From assembly GCA_964500775.1 (NCBI GenBank), contig CAZCQG010000001.1:1-64000 (forward strand): DNA of 64,000 nt, written 5' to 3'. Origin of the DNA: CAZCQG01 sp964500775 (GTDB lineage: Bacteria; Campylobacterota; Campylobacteria; Campylobacterales; CAZCQG01). A program made the position numbers and the translations under genes. The notes under the pieces were generated by a model, which did not search any database, was not told the origin of the DNA, and worked only from the letters and a program-made list of their open reading frames with translations. Positions 42,710 to 53,301 of this stretch are shown here, piece after piece; within the stretch, counting starts at the first letter, position 1, and each line of letters opens with the position of its first letter.

Positions 42710-43567
42710 TTATATCTTTTTCGCAAAATCATCTTGCGTAAGGACTTTTCGTTTTCCTTGATGCACCGCTTTAATCTCTTCATACATCTCGCAATACTCT
42801 CTTGCATTTTCGTTGTGTTTGATGACACCCGTCGGCAACTTGTTCATCCGCTCCTCTTCAGGAAGCTTTTCCCACTTCGCTAGCGGCGTAGTGATAGAAT
42901 CTATCCAATCAAGATTCTTCATTGCGCTGTCCATTTTATTTTTTCTACCCAAGTTTACGTGGCAGTTTGACAGCGCTTCGATGTACGAGAATCCTTTATG
43001 TTGGAATCCTTTAACAAGGAGTTTTTCTAATTTTTTCGGATCAAGTACCGTCTCTCTTCCTACAAAGCTCGCACCCGATGCTTTTGCCAACTCACAACTA
43101 TCGAACGTAGGGTCGATATTTCCCGCTTTTTGAGAAACCGTCCACATACCTTGCGGCGTAGTCGGTGAAGTTTGCGAGTTTGTAAGTCCGTAGATGAAGT
43201 TGTTAATAACTATCATATTTATATCGATGTTTCTTCTACAACCGTGTATCGTGTGATTCCCGCCGATAGCGAGTGCATCTCCGTCTCCCGCTACACAAAT
43301 TACGTGCTTGTCGGGATTTGCGAGTTTGATACCCGTAGCAAACGCTACCGTTCTACCGTGCGTCGTATGGACGGTGTTGAAATCCACATAGGATGAGAAT
43401 CTCCCCGAACAGCCGATACCGGAAACCACGACCACGTCATCTTGTTTCCATCCACACGCATCGATAGCTCGAATAACGCTTTTAAGGATAACACCGTCTC
43501 CGCAGCCCCAACACCAAAGTGTAGGCATTTTTTCTAAACGTAAATATTTATCGTAATTAAAAGCCAT
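42710..43567 (-). CDS. oorB: 2-oxoglutarate:ferredoxin oxidoreductase, beta subunit
   Basis: 285-aa thiamine-diphosphate-binding subunit. PTLWCWGCGDGVILKS supplies the cluster-binding Cys pair, and GDGDALAIGGNHTIHGCRRN is the diphosphate/Mg motif (GDG ... N). It carries the catalytic cofactor of the complex. One base after oorA. Confidence 0.95.
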   Translation of the reverse strand: MAFNYDKYLRLEKMPTLWCWGCGDGVILKSVIRAIDACGWKQDDVVVVSGIGCSGRFSSYVDFNTVHTTHGRTVAFATGIKLANPDKHVICVAGDGDALAIGGNHTIHGCRRNIDINMIVINNFIYGLTNSQTSPTTPQGMWTVSQKAGNIDPTFDSCELAKASGASFVGRETVLDPKKLEKLLVKGFQHKGFSYIEALSNCHVNLGRKNKMDSAMKNLDWIDSITTPLAKWEKLPEEERMNKLPTGVIKHNENAREYCEMYEEIKAVHQGKRKVLTQDDFAKKI

Positions 43568-43568
43568 C

Positions 43569-44714
43569 TTAGAATACCTCCTTCACTTTTGTAACGATCT
43601 CATGCGGAGAGATAGCTCTACCGTTCACTTTATATAGCCCTTCAATGTCAAGTCTGCATGAAACTCTCTCTATCTCTTCGGTATATTGTCTGATGTTGAG
43701 CTCTACGCATAAAACATTTTTGATTTTATCGGTCAGCTCTTTGATTCTCTTCGCAGGACTTGGCCAAAGAGTGATCGGTCTAAAAAGACCCGCTTTTATT
43801 CCCTCTTTTCTTAGGTGTCGTATCGCCTCTTTTGCGGCAAGCGAAACAGAACCGTATGCGATGATCAGTATGTCGTTTTCACCGAGATCATCACACATAA
43901 ACTCTTCATTAAGTTCGATTTCGTCGACGTGCATCATTACTTTATCTTCTAGTCTTTGAATGAGTTTTCTGCAAGTCTCTATCTCTTCGGTAGGAAAACC
44001 TCTTCCGTCATGGTGTAGACCCGTGAAGTGGTATCTATACCCTTCAAACATAGGGTTAAGTACCGCCGCTTCATCCGCACCGACACCGTATGGTCTGTAA
44101 TCTTCGGGTTTGCCGTCGAATCTTTTTCTAGGGACTATCCCTTTTCTCACCTCTTCTTCGGTAGGAATAACCGCTTTTGCGTGCATATGTCCGAGTGTCT
44201 CGTCGGTCAAAACGATTACCGGCTGCATAAATCTATCTGCGAGGTTAAATGCGCGCACCACCTCGGTGTAACACTCTGCGAGATTTCCCGCGCAAAGCGT
44301 TATCGAACGATAATCGCCGTGGCTTGGGTTTCTTGCTTGTCGCACGTCTCCTTGAGAAACTCTCGTAGGAAGACCCGTACTAGGACCGCCTCGCATTACG
44401 TTTACGAGCACCAAGGGCACTTCCGCCATTTGCGCTAGACCGAGGTTTTCGGCTTTCAAGCTTACTCCCGGACCCGATGTAGCCGTCATAGCTCTTTGTC
44501 CACTCATCGCTGCTCCGATAGTTGCGGCAATACCTGCTATTTCGTCTTCCATCTGTATCGCCGCACCGCCGCGCTCCGGTAAAAGATCCGAAATTTCGTG
44601 CATAATCTCACTCGAAGGCGTAATAGGATACCCGCCGAAAAATTTACAGCCGGCATCTACGGCAGCCAATGCCGATAGTTCATTCCCGCTTGATATTACT
44701 TCTCTTGTTTGCAT
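43569..44714 (-). CDS. oorA: 2-oxoglutarate:ferredoxin oxidoreductase, alpha subunit
   Basis: 381-aa alpha subunit: SGNELSALAAVDAGCKFFGGYPITPSSE at the N-terminus, then the EDEIAGIAATIGAAMSGQRA segment that contacts the thiamine cofactor. It forms the core catalytic dimer with OorB. Follows oorD by 15 bases with a GGAGGGG ribosome site. Confidence 0.95.
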   Translation of the reverse strand: MQTREVISSGNELSALAAVDAGCKFFGGYPITPSSEIMHEISDLLPERGGAAIQMEDEIAGIAATIGAAMSGQRAMTATSGPGVSLKAENLGLAQMAEVPLVLVNVMRGGPSTGLPTRVSQGDVRQARNPSHGDYRSITLCAGNLAECYTEVVRAFNLADRFMQPVIVLTDETLGHMHAKAVIPTEEEVRKGIVPRKRFDGKPEDYRPYGVGADEAAVLNPMFEGYRYHFTGLHHDGRGFPTEEIETCRKLIQRLEDKVMMHVDEIELNEEFMCDDLGENDILIIAYGSVSLAAKEAIRHLRKEGIKAGLFRPITLWPSPAKRIKELTDKIKNVLCVELNIRQYTEEIERVSCRLDIEGLYKVNGRAISPHEIVTKVKEVF

Positions 44715-44729
44715 AAATACCCCTCCTTC

Positions 44730-45047
44730 TTAAGCGCTAAGCTTCATATTTTTATTGTTTTTGATCGCTTCTGCTCTCGCTTTTGCATCGTCGGTGAGCT
44801 TTGCAAATTTATATTCTGATTTATCGGCAACAAATATTGCAAAATCGGGACAGCTAAGCTCACAGTCGCAACAGCCTATACAAGATTCAGGCGCAACGAT
44901 CTCTAGCATAGCGCCAAGTGTGGATGTAGGCTCAAGCCTCATAGCCAATACGCCCGCCGGACAAACCGACACGCATATGTCGCAAGCTTTACATCTTGCT
45001 TCATCCACCCAAACCGGAGTATTTTCCGGCGCTTTTAATAGACTCAT
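44730..45047 (-). CDS. oorD: 2-oxoglutarate:ferredoxin oxidoreductase, delta (ferredoxin) subunit
   Basis: 105-aa subunit with two [4Fe-4S] motifs: CKACDICVSVCPAG and CIGCCDCELSCPD. It passes electrons between ferredoxin and the catalytic dimer. First gene of the oor block, 18 bases after sucD. Confidence 0.94.
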   Translation of the reverse strand: MSLLKAPENTPVWVDEARCKACDICVSVCPAGVLAMRLEPTSTLGAMLEIVAPESCIGCCDCELSCPDFAIFVADKSEYKFAKLTDDAKARAEAIKNNKNMKLSA

Positions 45048-45065
45048 TTATTACCTCCTATAAGA

Positions 45066-45935
45066 TTATTTCATCACTTCTTTTACGGCTTTGCCGATGT
45101 CTGCAGGTGAAACCACCACTTTTACTCCCGCTTCTTCGAGAGCTGCCATTTTTTCTGCCGCCGTGCCGGCTCCTCCGCTGATAATCGCACCTGCGTGCCC
45201 CATTCTCTTGCCCTTTGGCGCAGTTTGCCCCGCGATAAACGCGACTACGGGTTTTTTGATCTGCTCTTTTATAAGCTGTGCGGCTTGAATCTCAAGATCA
45301 CCGCCGATCTCCCCTATCATAACGATAGCTTTTGTCTCGGGATCGGCTTCAAACATCGGAAGGAGTTGCTTGTAGCTAAGCCCGATGATAGGATCGCCGC
45401 CGATTCCTACCGCGGTGCTTATCCCAAAGCCCTCTTTTACAACTTGGTTACTCGCCTCATAGGTCAATGTGCCCGATTTGCTTATGAGTCCTATGTTCCC
45501 TTTTTTAAATATCATACCGGGCATTATTCCTATTTTACACTCTTCGGCAGTGATGATTCCCGGGCAGTTTGGTCCGATAGTTTTCATCCCTTTTTTTACT
45601 GCATACGCTTTAGCAAACATCATATCTTTTACGGGCGCTCCCTCGGTGATAATGACGGCTAACTCGATGCCTGCATCGGCCGCTTCCATCACGGCATCCG
45701 CTACGAACGCGGGCGGTACGAATACCATAGAGACGGTCGCTCCTGTTTTTGCCACGGCATCGCCTACCGTATTAAATACGGGTTTGCCGAGGTGCTCTTG
45801 TCCCCCTTTGCCCGGCGTCACGCCGCCTACTATCTGCGTGCCGTATGCCAAACATTGCTCGGCATGGAACGTCCCCTCTTTTCCGGTGAAACCTTGTACG
45901 ATGACTTTTGTGTCTTTATTTACCAATATACTCAT
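45066..45935 (-). CDS. sucD: Succinyl-CoA synthetase, alpha subunit
   Basis: 289-aa CoA-binding subunit. [19 protein letters not shown] opens the CoA-binding fold; active-site His lies in [18 protein letters not shown]. It makes succinyl-CoA from succinate and ATP for OorABCD. A terminator-like hairpin separates it from sucC, which may lower read-through between subunits. Confidence 0.95.
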   Translation of the reverse strand: MSILVNKDTKVIVQGFTGKEGTFHAEQCLAYGTQIVGGVTPGKGGQEHLGKPVFNTVGDAVAKTGATVSMVFVPPAFVADAVMEAADAGIELAVIITEGAPVKDMMFAKAYAVKKGMKTIGPNCPGIITAEECKIGIMPGMIFKKGNIGLISKSGTLTYEASNQVVKEGFGISTAVGIGGDPIIGLSYKQLLPMFEADPETKAIVMIGEIGGDLEIQAAQLIKEQIKKPVVAFIAGQTAPKGKRMGHAGAIISGGAGTAAEKMAALEEAGVKVVVSPADIGKAVKEVMK

Positions 45936-45965
45936 TTTTATTTATCTCCTTTTTTAAACGCGTTC

Positions 45966-45990
45966 AAAAAAGGCTCTTCGGCAGAGAGCC
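45966..45990 (-). terminator. Hairpin with T run between sucC and sucD
   Basis: On the minus strand GGCTCT and AGAGCC (45972-45990) form a stem, followed by six T. Its placement inside an operon suggests partial termination. Confidence 0.6.
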
Positions 45991-46022
45991 CTCGCGACTT
46001 GTCGCTCTTGATGCTTCGCATC

Positions 46023-47344
46023 CTAACCCCTTGCCGCTTCTACGGCTTTTTTCGCGCCGTCTTCGAGATCGGTGGCAGCGACGATATTTGCGATCCCTGC
46101 ATTTTTGAGAATCTCTGCCGCTTCTAGTGCGTTTGTCNNNNNNNNNNNNNNNNNNNNNNNNNNNNNNNNNNNNNNNNNNNNNNNNNNNNNNNNNNNNNNN
46201 NNNNNNNNNNNNNNNNNNNNNNNNNNNNNNNNNNNNNGATATTTGCGATCCCTGCATTTTTGAGAATCTCTGCCGCTTCTAGTGCGTTTGTCCCATCCAA
46301 TCTCACGATCACGGGGACGTTTACGTTTGTGATTTTCGTAGCTTCCAAGATTCCGTTTGCTACCCTATCGCACCGTACGATACCTCCAAAGATATTGACG
46401 AATATCGATTTGACGTTCGGGTCTTTCAATATAATCTCAAAACCTTTTGCCACCGTCTCGGGATTTGCACCGCCGCCTACATCGAGGAAGTTCGCAGGTT
46501 TCCCGCCGACGTAGTTTATCGTATCCATTGTCCCCATCGCTAGACCTGCGCCATTCACCATACATCCGACGTTGCCGTCAAGCTTCACATAGCTTAGCCC
46601 GTATTTGCCCGCCTCTATCTCGGTAGGCTCCTCTTCGCTTAAGTCGCGCATTTCGGCGATGCTGTTTTGTCTATAAAGAGCATTGTTGTCAAATCCCATT
46701 TTCGCATCAAGCGCCAAGAATTTCCCTTCACCCGTTTTGATGAGCGGATTTATCTCGATCATCTCGGCGTCGTGATCCATATAGACCTTATAAAGCGCAC
46801 TCGCAAACTTGATAAAAGGCATCACCTCTTCGTTTGCCAAGCCAAGTCCAAATGCAAGCTCTCTGCCGTGATACCCCTGGAATCCTACACTCGGGTCGAT
46901 AGCGACTTTTACGATTTTTTCAGGCGACTTATGGGCGACCTCTTCGATCTCCATCCCCCCTTCGGTGCTCGCCATCATCACGGGCATCTCTTTAGCCCTG
47001 TCTAGTACCATTCCTAAATAGTATTCCGCCTTTATGTCCGCACCCTCTTCGATGTAGACTTTTTGGACGAGCTTCCCTTCAGGTCCCGTTTGGTGGGTCA
47101 CAAGATTCATACCGAGAATCTTGCCCGCTAGCTCTTTTACCTCGGCCGTACTTTTGGCTAGCTTTACACCGCCTCCGAGTCCTCTGCCGCCGGCGTGAAT
47201 CTGGGCTTTGACCACCCATATTTTGCCGCCTAGCTCTTGAGCTGCCTTTACCGCTTCATCCGGCGTAAAAGCTACGTGACCTCTTGGGGTCGGCACGCCG
47301 TATTTTTTAAATATTTCTTTTGCTTGATATTCGTGTATGTTCAT
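46023..47344 (-). CDS. sucC: Succinyl-CoA synthetase, beta subunit (split by a false assembly gap)
   Basis: ADP-forming beta subunit with ATP-grasp domain ([13 protein letters not shown]) and the C-terminal CoA-ligase domain ([34 protein letters not shown]). A run of 100 N at 46138-46237 lies inside the gene, but the 55 bases before it (46083-46137) are identical to the 55 after it (46238-46292). Collapsing the duplicate and the N leaves one frame ending [17 protein letters not shown] at a TAG (46023-46025), giving 388 aa, the normal length. The gene is therefore intact. Confidence 0.93.
46083..46292. other. Artificial assembly gap: 55-bp overlap plus 100 N
   Basis: Contig ends with identical 55-bp sequences flank exactly 100 N. 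This is the mark of two contigs that overlap by one k-mer but were scaffolded instead of merged. Confidence 0.92.
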
Positions 47345-47372
47345 TTTATTTTAACTCCTTTTTTAACAAGTC

Positions 47373-47398
47373 AAAAAAGGACTCCTTGGCGGAGTGCC
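47373..47398 (-). terminator. Hairpin with T run between fumC and sucC
   Basis: ACTCC (47381-47385) pairs with GGAGT (47391-47395), extended by flanking G/C pairs, with six T following on the minus strand. It matches the hairpin between sucC and sucD in design. Confidence 0.55.
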
Positions 47399-47441
47399 CA
47401 CGCGCAGATAAACCGCGCTTTGACTTATTTTATTATTATTG

Positions 47442-48818
47442 TTACTTCGGATAAACCATTTCGCCCGCGATGACCCATTTGTCAAAATCTTCGTCACTTA
47501 CTAATCCTAACTCCATCGCGGATTCTTTGAGCGTAGTCCCTTTTTTATGGGCATTTTTGGCGATTTTAGCCGCATTTTCGTAGCCGATGTGCGGATTGAG
47601 CGCCGTGACCAACATAAGCGAATTTTTGAGATTCTTCTCGATAGTTTCGATATTCGGCTCGATACCTACCGCGCAATTTGTATTGAAACTGTCCATCCCA
47701 TCACTTAGGAGTCGTACACTTTGCAAAAAATTGTACGCAATTACGGGTTTAAAAACGTTCAGCTCAAAGTTTCCTTGGCTTGCCGCAAACCCGATAGTCG
47801 CGTCATTTCCCATCACTTGTGCGGCGACCATTGTTATCGCTTCGCTTTGGGTCGGATTGACCTTGCCGGGCATTATAGAGCTACCCGGCTCGTTTTCAGG
47901 GATAGTAATCTCACCGATACCGCACCTTGGACCGCTTGCTAGCCAGCGCACGTCATTGGCGATTTTCATTAAATCCGCCGCTAAAGCTTTCAATGCACCG
48001 TGCGCATAGACAAGTGCATCGTGGCTAGTGAGGGCGTGAAATTTATTGGGAGCGGAGCAGAAATTTTTATTCGTAAATTTACTAATCTCTTCGGCGCAAA
48101 AATCACCGAACTTCGGATGAGCATTGAGCCCCGTACCTACCGCAGTACCGCCGATGGCAAGCTCACGTACGCTCTCCAAAGACTGGAGCGCCATAGCTTT
48201 TGATTTTTTGAGCATTTCCACCCAGCCGCTCACCTCTTGACCTAGCGTGATAGGCGTAGCATCTTGCAGGTGCGTACGACCGATTTTTACTATATCCTTG
48301 AAGGTTTCCGCTTTAGATTCCAAAACACCTGTCAATCTATCGAGTGCGGGAATCAATCGCTCTTCGCACTCCATTACGCATGCAATATGCATTGCCGTTG
48401 GATAGGTGTCGTTGCTACTTTGCCCCTTATTGACATCGTCATTCGGGTGCACCGCTTTCGGAGTGCCGAGTTTACTTGAGGCGATAGCCGCGATCACTTC
48501 GTTTGAGTTCATATTGCTTTGCGTGCCGCTCCCCGTTTGCCACACTACAAGGGGGAATTCTTCGTCGTGTTTGCCTGCTAGAATCTCATCACACGCTTGC
48601 ACTATCGCATCTTTTTTGTCATTCGGGAGTCTCTCAAGCCTATTGTTCGCGATAGCGCACGAGCGCTTGAGTATCGCAAATGCCATAGTAATCTCTCTAG
48701 GCATCCTTTCCCAACCGATTTTGAAATTCTCTAGACTTCTTTGGGTTTGTGCTCCCCAAAGCTTATCGGCGGGGACTTTGACCTCACCCATCGTATCTTT
48801 TTCGATTCTGTATTCCAT
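47442..48818 (-). CDS. fumC: Fumarate hydratase, class II
   Basis: 458-aa class II fumarase interconverting malate and fumarate. [31 protein letters not shown] and the signature [13 protein letters not shown] are present. The start at ATG 48818 follows mdh by 10 bases; an upstream in-frame start would overlap mdh. No [4Fe-4S] cluster is used by this class. Confidence 0.94.
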   Translation of the reverse strand: MEYRIEKDTMGEVKVPADKLWGAQTQRSLENFKIGWERMPREITMAFAILKRSCAIANNRLERLPNDKKDAIVQACDEILAGKHDEEFPLVVWQTGSGTQSNMNSNEVIAAIASSKLGTPKAVHPNDDVNKGQSSNDTYPTAMHIACVMECEERLIPALDRLTGVLESKAETFKDIVKIGRTHLQDATPITLGQEVSGWVEMLKKSKAMALQSLESVRELAIGGTAVGTGLNAHPKFGDFCAEEISKFTNKNFCSAPNKFHALTSHDALVYAHGALKALAADLMKIANDVRWLASGPRCGIGEITIPENEPGSSIMPGKVNPTQSEAITMVAAQVMGNDATIGFAASQGNFELNVFKPVIAYNFLQSVRLLSDGMDSFNTNCAVGIEPNIETIEKNLKNSLMLVTALNPHIGYENAAKIAKNAHKKGTTLKESAMELGLVSDEDFDKWVIAGEMVYPK

Positions 48819-48828
48819 AGTTGTTGCC

Positions 48829-49779
48829 TTATCCAAAAAATTTATTGGCATTGAGTGTATTTATCAACTGTCTCACCGAATCCATCGATGTTTCCAATTG
48901 TTTTTTCTCGCAATTGTTGAGGGTCACCTCGATAATCTCTTCTGCCCCATGTGCTCCGAGTTTGATGGGGACGCCGTTCACCATATCCGTATATCCGTAT
49001 TCACCGTCAAGATACACCGCACAAGGGTGAATTTGTTTGGTATCTCTTAGAATTGCCTCGACCATAATAGAGACCGCTTTTGCGGGAGCATAGTACGCCG
49101 AACCGCTTTGCAGGTGCCCCACTATCTCAGCCCCTGCATGTTTGGTACGCTCTACTATCCCCTCTATAGTCTCTTCGGTCATAAGGTCGGTCAAAGGAAC
49201 ACCCGCAACCGTAGAATATCTCGGCAAAGGCACCATATCATCGCCGTGTCCCCCCATAACCGATGCTCTAATCTGACCGCCGCCGTATCCGAGCTTCTCT
49301 TGGATAAAGCTTGCCATCCTCGCGCTATCAAGTACGCCCGCCATCCCTATTACTCTATTTCTGGGAAATTCTAGAGTCTTAAGAGCTACGTACGCCATCG
49401 CGTCGAGAGGATTTGTTACTATGATTACGATCGCATTCGGAGAGTATTTTTTTATATCTAAACACACCTCTTTCATAATGTTCGCATTTATTAGTAGCAA
49501 GTCATCCCTGCTCATTCCGGGCTTTCTAGGGCTTCCGGCAGTTATCACGATAATATCGCAATCGTTTAAATCTTCCGCGCTTTCGGCTACCGTCACTATC
49601 GAGTGACTTCTCCCTGCAGCGGCAGCTTGGCACATATCTAGCGCTTTACCTTTGGCGATTCCGGGTTTGTTGTCTCTTAGTATAATCTCGTGACAGTGTC
49701 CGTTCATCGCCAAAATAAATGCTACCGTGGAGCCGACGTTGCCCGCGCCGACTATTCCCACTTTTCTACTTCTGCTCAT
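48829..49779 (-). CDS. mdh: Malate dehydrogenase
   Basis: 316-aa NAD-dependent malate dehydrogenase. [17 protein letters not shown] binds the nucleotide, then [17 protein letters not shown] substrate loop, [12 protein letters not shown], and catalytic His in [13 protein letters not shown] use ATG 49779 with GGAGAA 7 bases upstream; the preceding 15 codons lack support. The gene reads into fumC. Confidence 0.93.
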   Translation of the reverse strand: MSRSRKVGIVGAGNVGSTVAFILAMNGHCHEIILRDNKPGIAKGKALDMCQAAAAGRSHSIVTVAESAEDLNDCDIIVITAGSPRKPGMSRDDLLLINANIMKEVCLDIKKYSPNAIVIIVTNPLDAMAYVALKTLEFPRNRVIGMAGVLDSARMASFIQEKLGYGGGQIRASVMGGHGDDMVPLPRYSTVAGVPLTDLMTEETIEGIVERTKHAGAEIVGHLQSGSAYYAPAKAVSIMVEAILRDTKQIHPCAVYLDGEYGYTDMVNGVPIKLGAHGAEEIIEVTLNNCEKKQLETSMDSVRQLINTLNANKFFG

Positions 49780-49874
49780 ATTATTATGTTCTCCTGATAG
49801 TGTGGTTGTTTTGATTTGTAACAAATCACCCCTTAAAAAAGAGAAACCTCACTTTGCTTTGCTCCTAAAAACGG

Positions 49875-49907
49875 CGTAACAATCCCTACGCGTCCAAGAT
49901 TGTTACG
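49875..49907 (-). terminator. Hairpin between icd and mdh
   Basis: CGTAACAATC (49875-49884) and GATTGTTACG (49898-49907) form a perfect 10-bp stem with a 13-base loop, followed by CCGTTTTT on the minus strand. Confidence 0.6.
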
Positions 49908-49944
49908 TTTTGACACCTATGAAGTATTATAAGTTTAATCAATA

Positions 49945-52230
<2,286 letters not shown>

Positions 52231-52313
52231 TTAGAAAGAAAGTGGCTTAAGTACTTGAAAATAGTATGAGATATTTGGGATTATGTTACATATCGTTACT
52301 TATAGAAGCAAGC

Positions 52314-52346
52314 AGTCGCTACAATATGTAACTTTTTGTAGCGACT
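52314..52346. terminator. Hairpin after mltG
   Basis: AGTCGCTACA (52314-52323) and TGTAGCGACT (52337-52346) form a perfect 10-bp stem just after the mltG stop. A T run is found only on the plus side. Confidence 0.55.
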
Positions 52347-52347
52347 C

Positions 52348-53301
52348 TCATTTTTCGTTGATGTTGTTCAGGTGGTTTTTGTAGCTGTTACTAAAGGAGT
52401 GAGTGCCGTTTTTGTTGCGGACAAAATAGAGATAATTCACCTTCGCGGGGGAGACGGCGCTCTTTACTGCCTCAAATCCTGCCGCTCCGACGGGATTATC
52501 GGGCAAGCCCCTAAATTTATAGGTGTTGTAACTCGTAGTATCGTTTTTTATCATTTCAGGAGTTACTTTCGTATGCGAAAATATCCCGTAGTTAAGCGTG
52601 CCGTCCATTTGCAACGGCATACCGATTTTTAATCTATTGTATATCACCGCCGAGACTAGCGGCATCTCTTCTTTATTTGCCGCCTCTTTTTGTATGATTG
52701 AGGCTATGATGACATATTTGAACCACTGATTCATATCAAATTGCCCGAGTATCTTCTTGGCATGCTCTTTGTGCCACTCCATAGAGTTATTGACGAGATA
52801 ATACATCAAGTGCCGTTCCGTGATACCTTTGGGGACAAAATAGGTTTCAGGGACGATCACGCCGTCTTTATATTGCGCATACTCATCGTAATAGCGTCGC
52901 AAAGATTGTGCGTCTAATTCCAACTTTTCGGCTAGCTCGGCTAGAAAAAAATCTAGTGTCTCGCCGGGAACGAGGGTGATTTTTTCCAAAGCCGCTTTGG
53001 CATTCATCAATTTATAGAGAAAATCGCCTCTGCTTAAACGCTCATCTCCTATATTTATCCACCCGTGCTGCGGATACCCGAAAACTCGTATAAAAAACGT
53101 ATCGACCCCCGAAACAAGGAAGCCTTTTTGACTTAACTGTGTTATAATCTCGCCGATAGAGCCTTTTGGAACATATATAACTTTTGAAGAATTTATCGGC
53201 TCTGCAAAATAATAAGAGAAGATTATTGTGATAAAAAGCACCGTATTAACTATAAAATTAACTATTGTAAGTCTACTAATTTTTCTACTCCTAGTCGTCA
53301 T
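52348..53301 (-). CDS. mltG: Endolytic murein transglycosylase MltG
   Basis: Inner-membrane enzyme that cuts nascent glycan strands. About 317 aa from ATG 53301: one N-terminal membrane helix (IVNFIVNTVLFITIIFSYYF), a LysM-like part, then YceG domain with IASIIQKEAANKEEMPLVSAVIYNRL, containing the catalytic Glu, and GLPDNPVGAAGFEAVKSAVSP. An in-frame ATG at 53352 would extend it but deepens the overlap with the opposite gene. Even at 53301 the first 74 bp overlap the 5' end of the AsmA-like gene. Confidence 0.88.
   Translation of the reverse strand: MTTRSRKISRLTIVNFIVNTVLFITIIFSYYFAEPINSSKVIYVPKGSIGEIITQLSQKGFLVSGVDTFFIRVFGYPQHGWINIGDERLSRGDFLYKLMNAKAALEKITLVPGETLDFFLAELAEKLELDAQSLRRYYDEYAQYKDGVIVPETYFVPKGITERHLMYYLVNNSMEWHKEHAKKILGQFDMNQWFKYVIIASIIQKEAANKEEMPLVSAVIYNRLKIGMPLQMDGTLNYGIFSHTKVTPEMIKNDTTSYNTYKFRGLPDNPVGAAGFEAVKSAVSPAKVNYLYFVRNKNGTHSFSNSYKNHLNNINEK

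Noticed and set aside
45964..46263. Frames running through the 100 N near sucC (45964-46257, 46072-46263)
   Set aside because: They are shadows of the duplicated 55-bp contig end and disappear when the contigs are merged.
48819..48851. Longer fumC start at 48851
   Set aside because: It would overlap the mdh end; ATG 48818 gives the usual FumC beginning.
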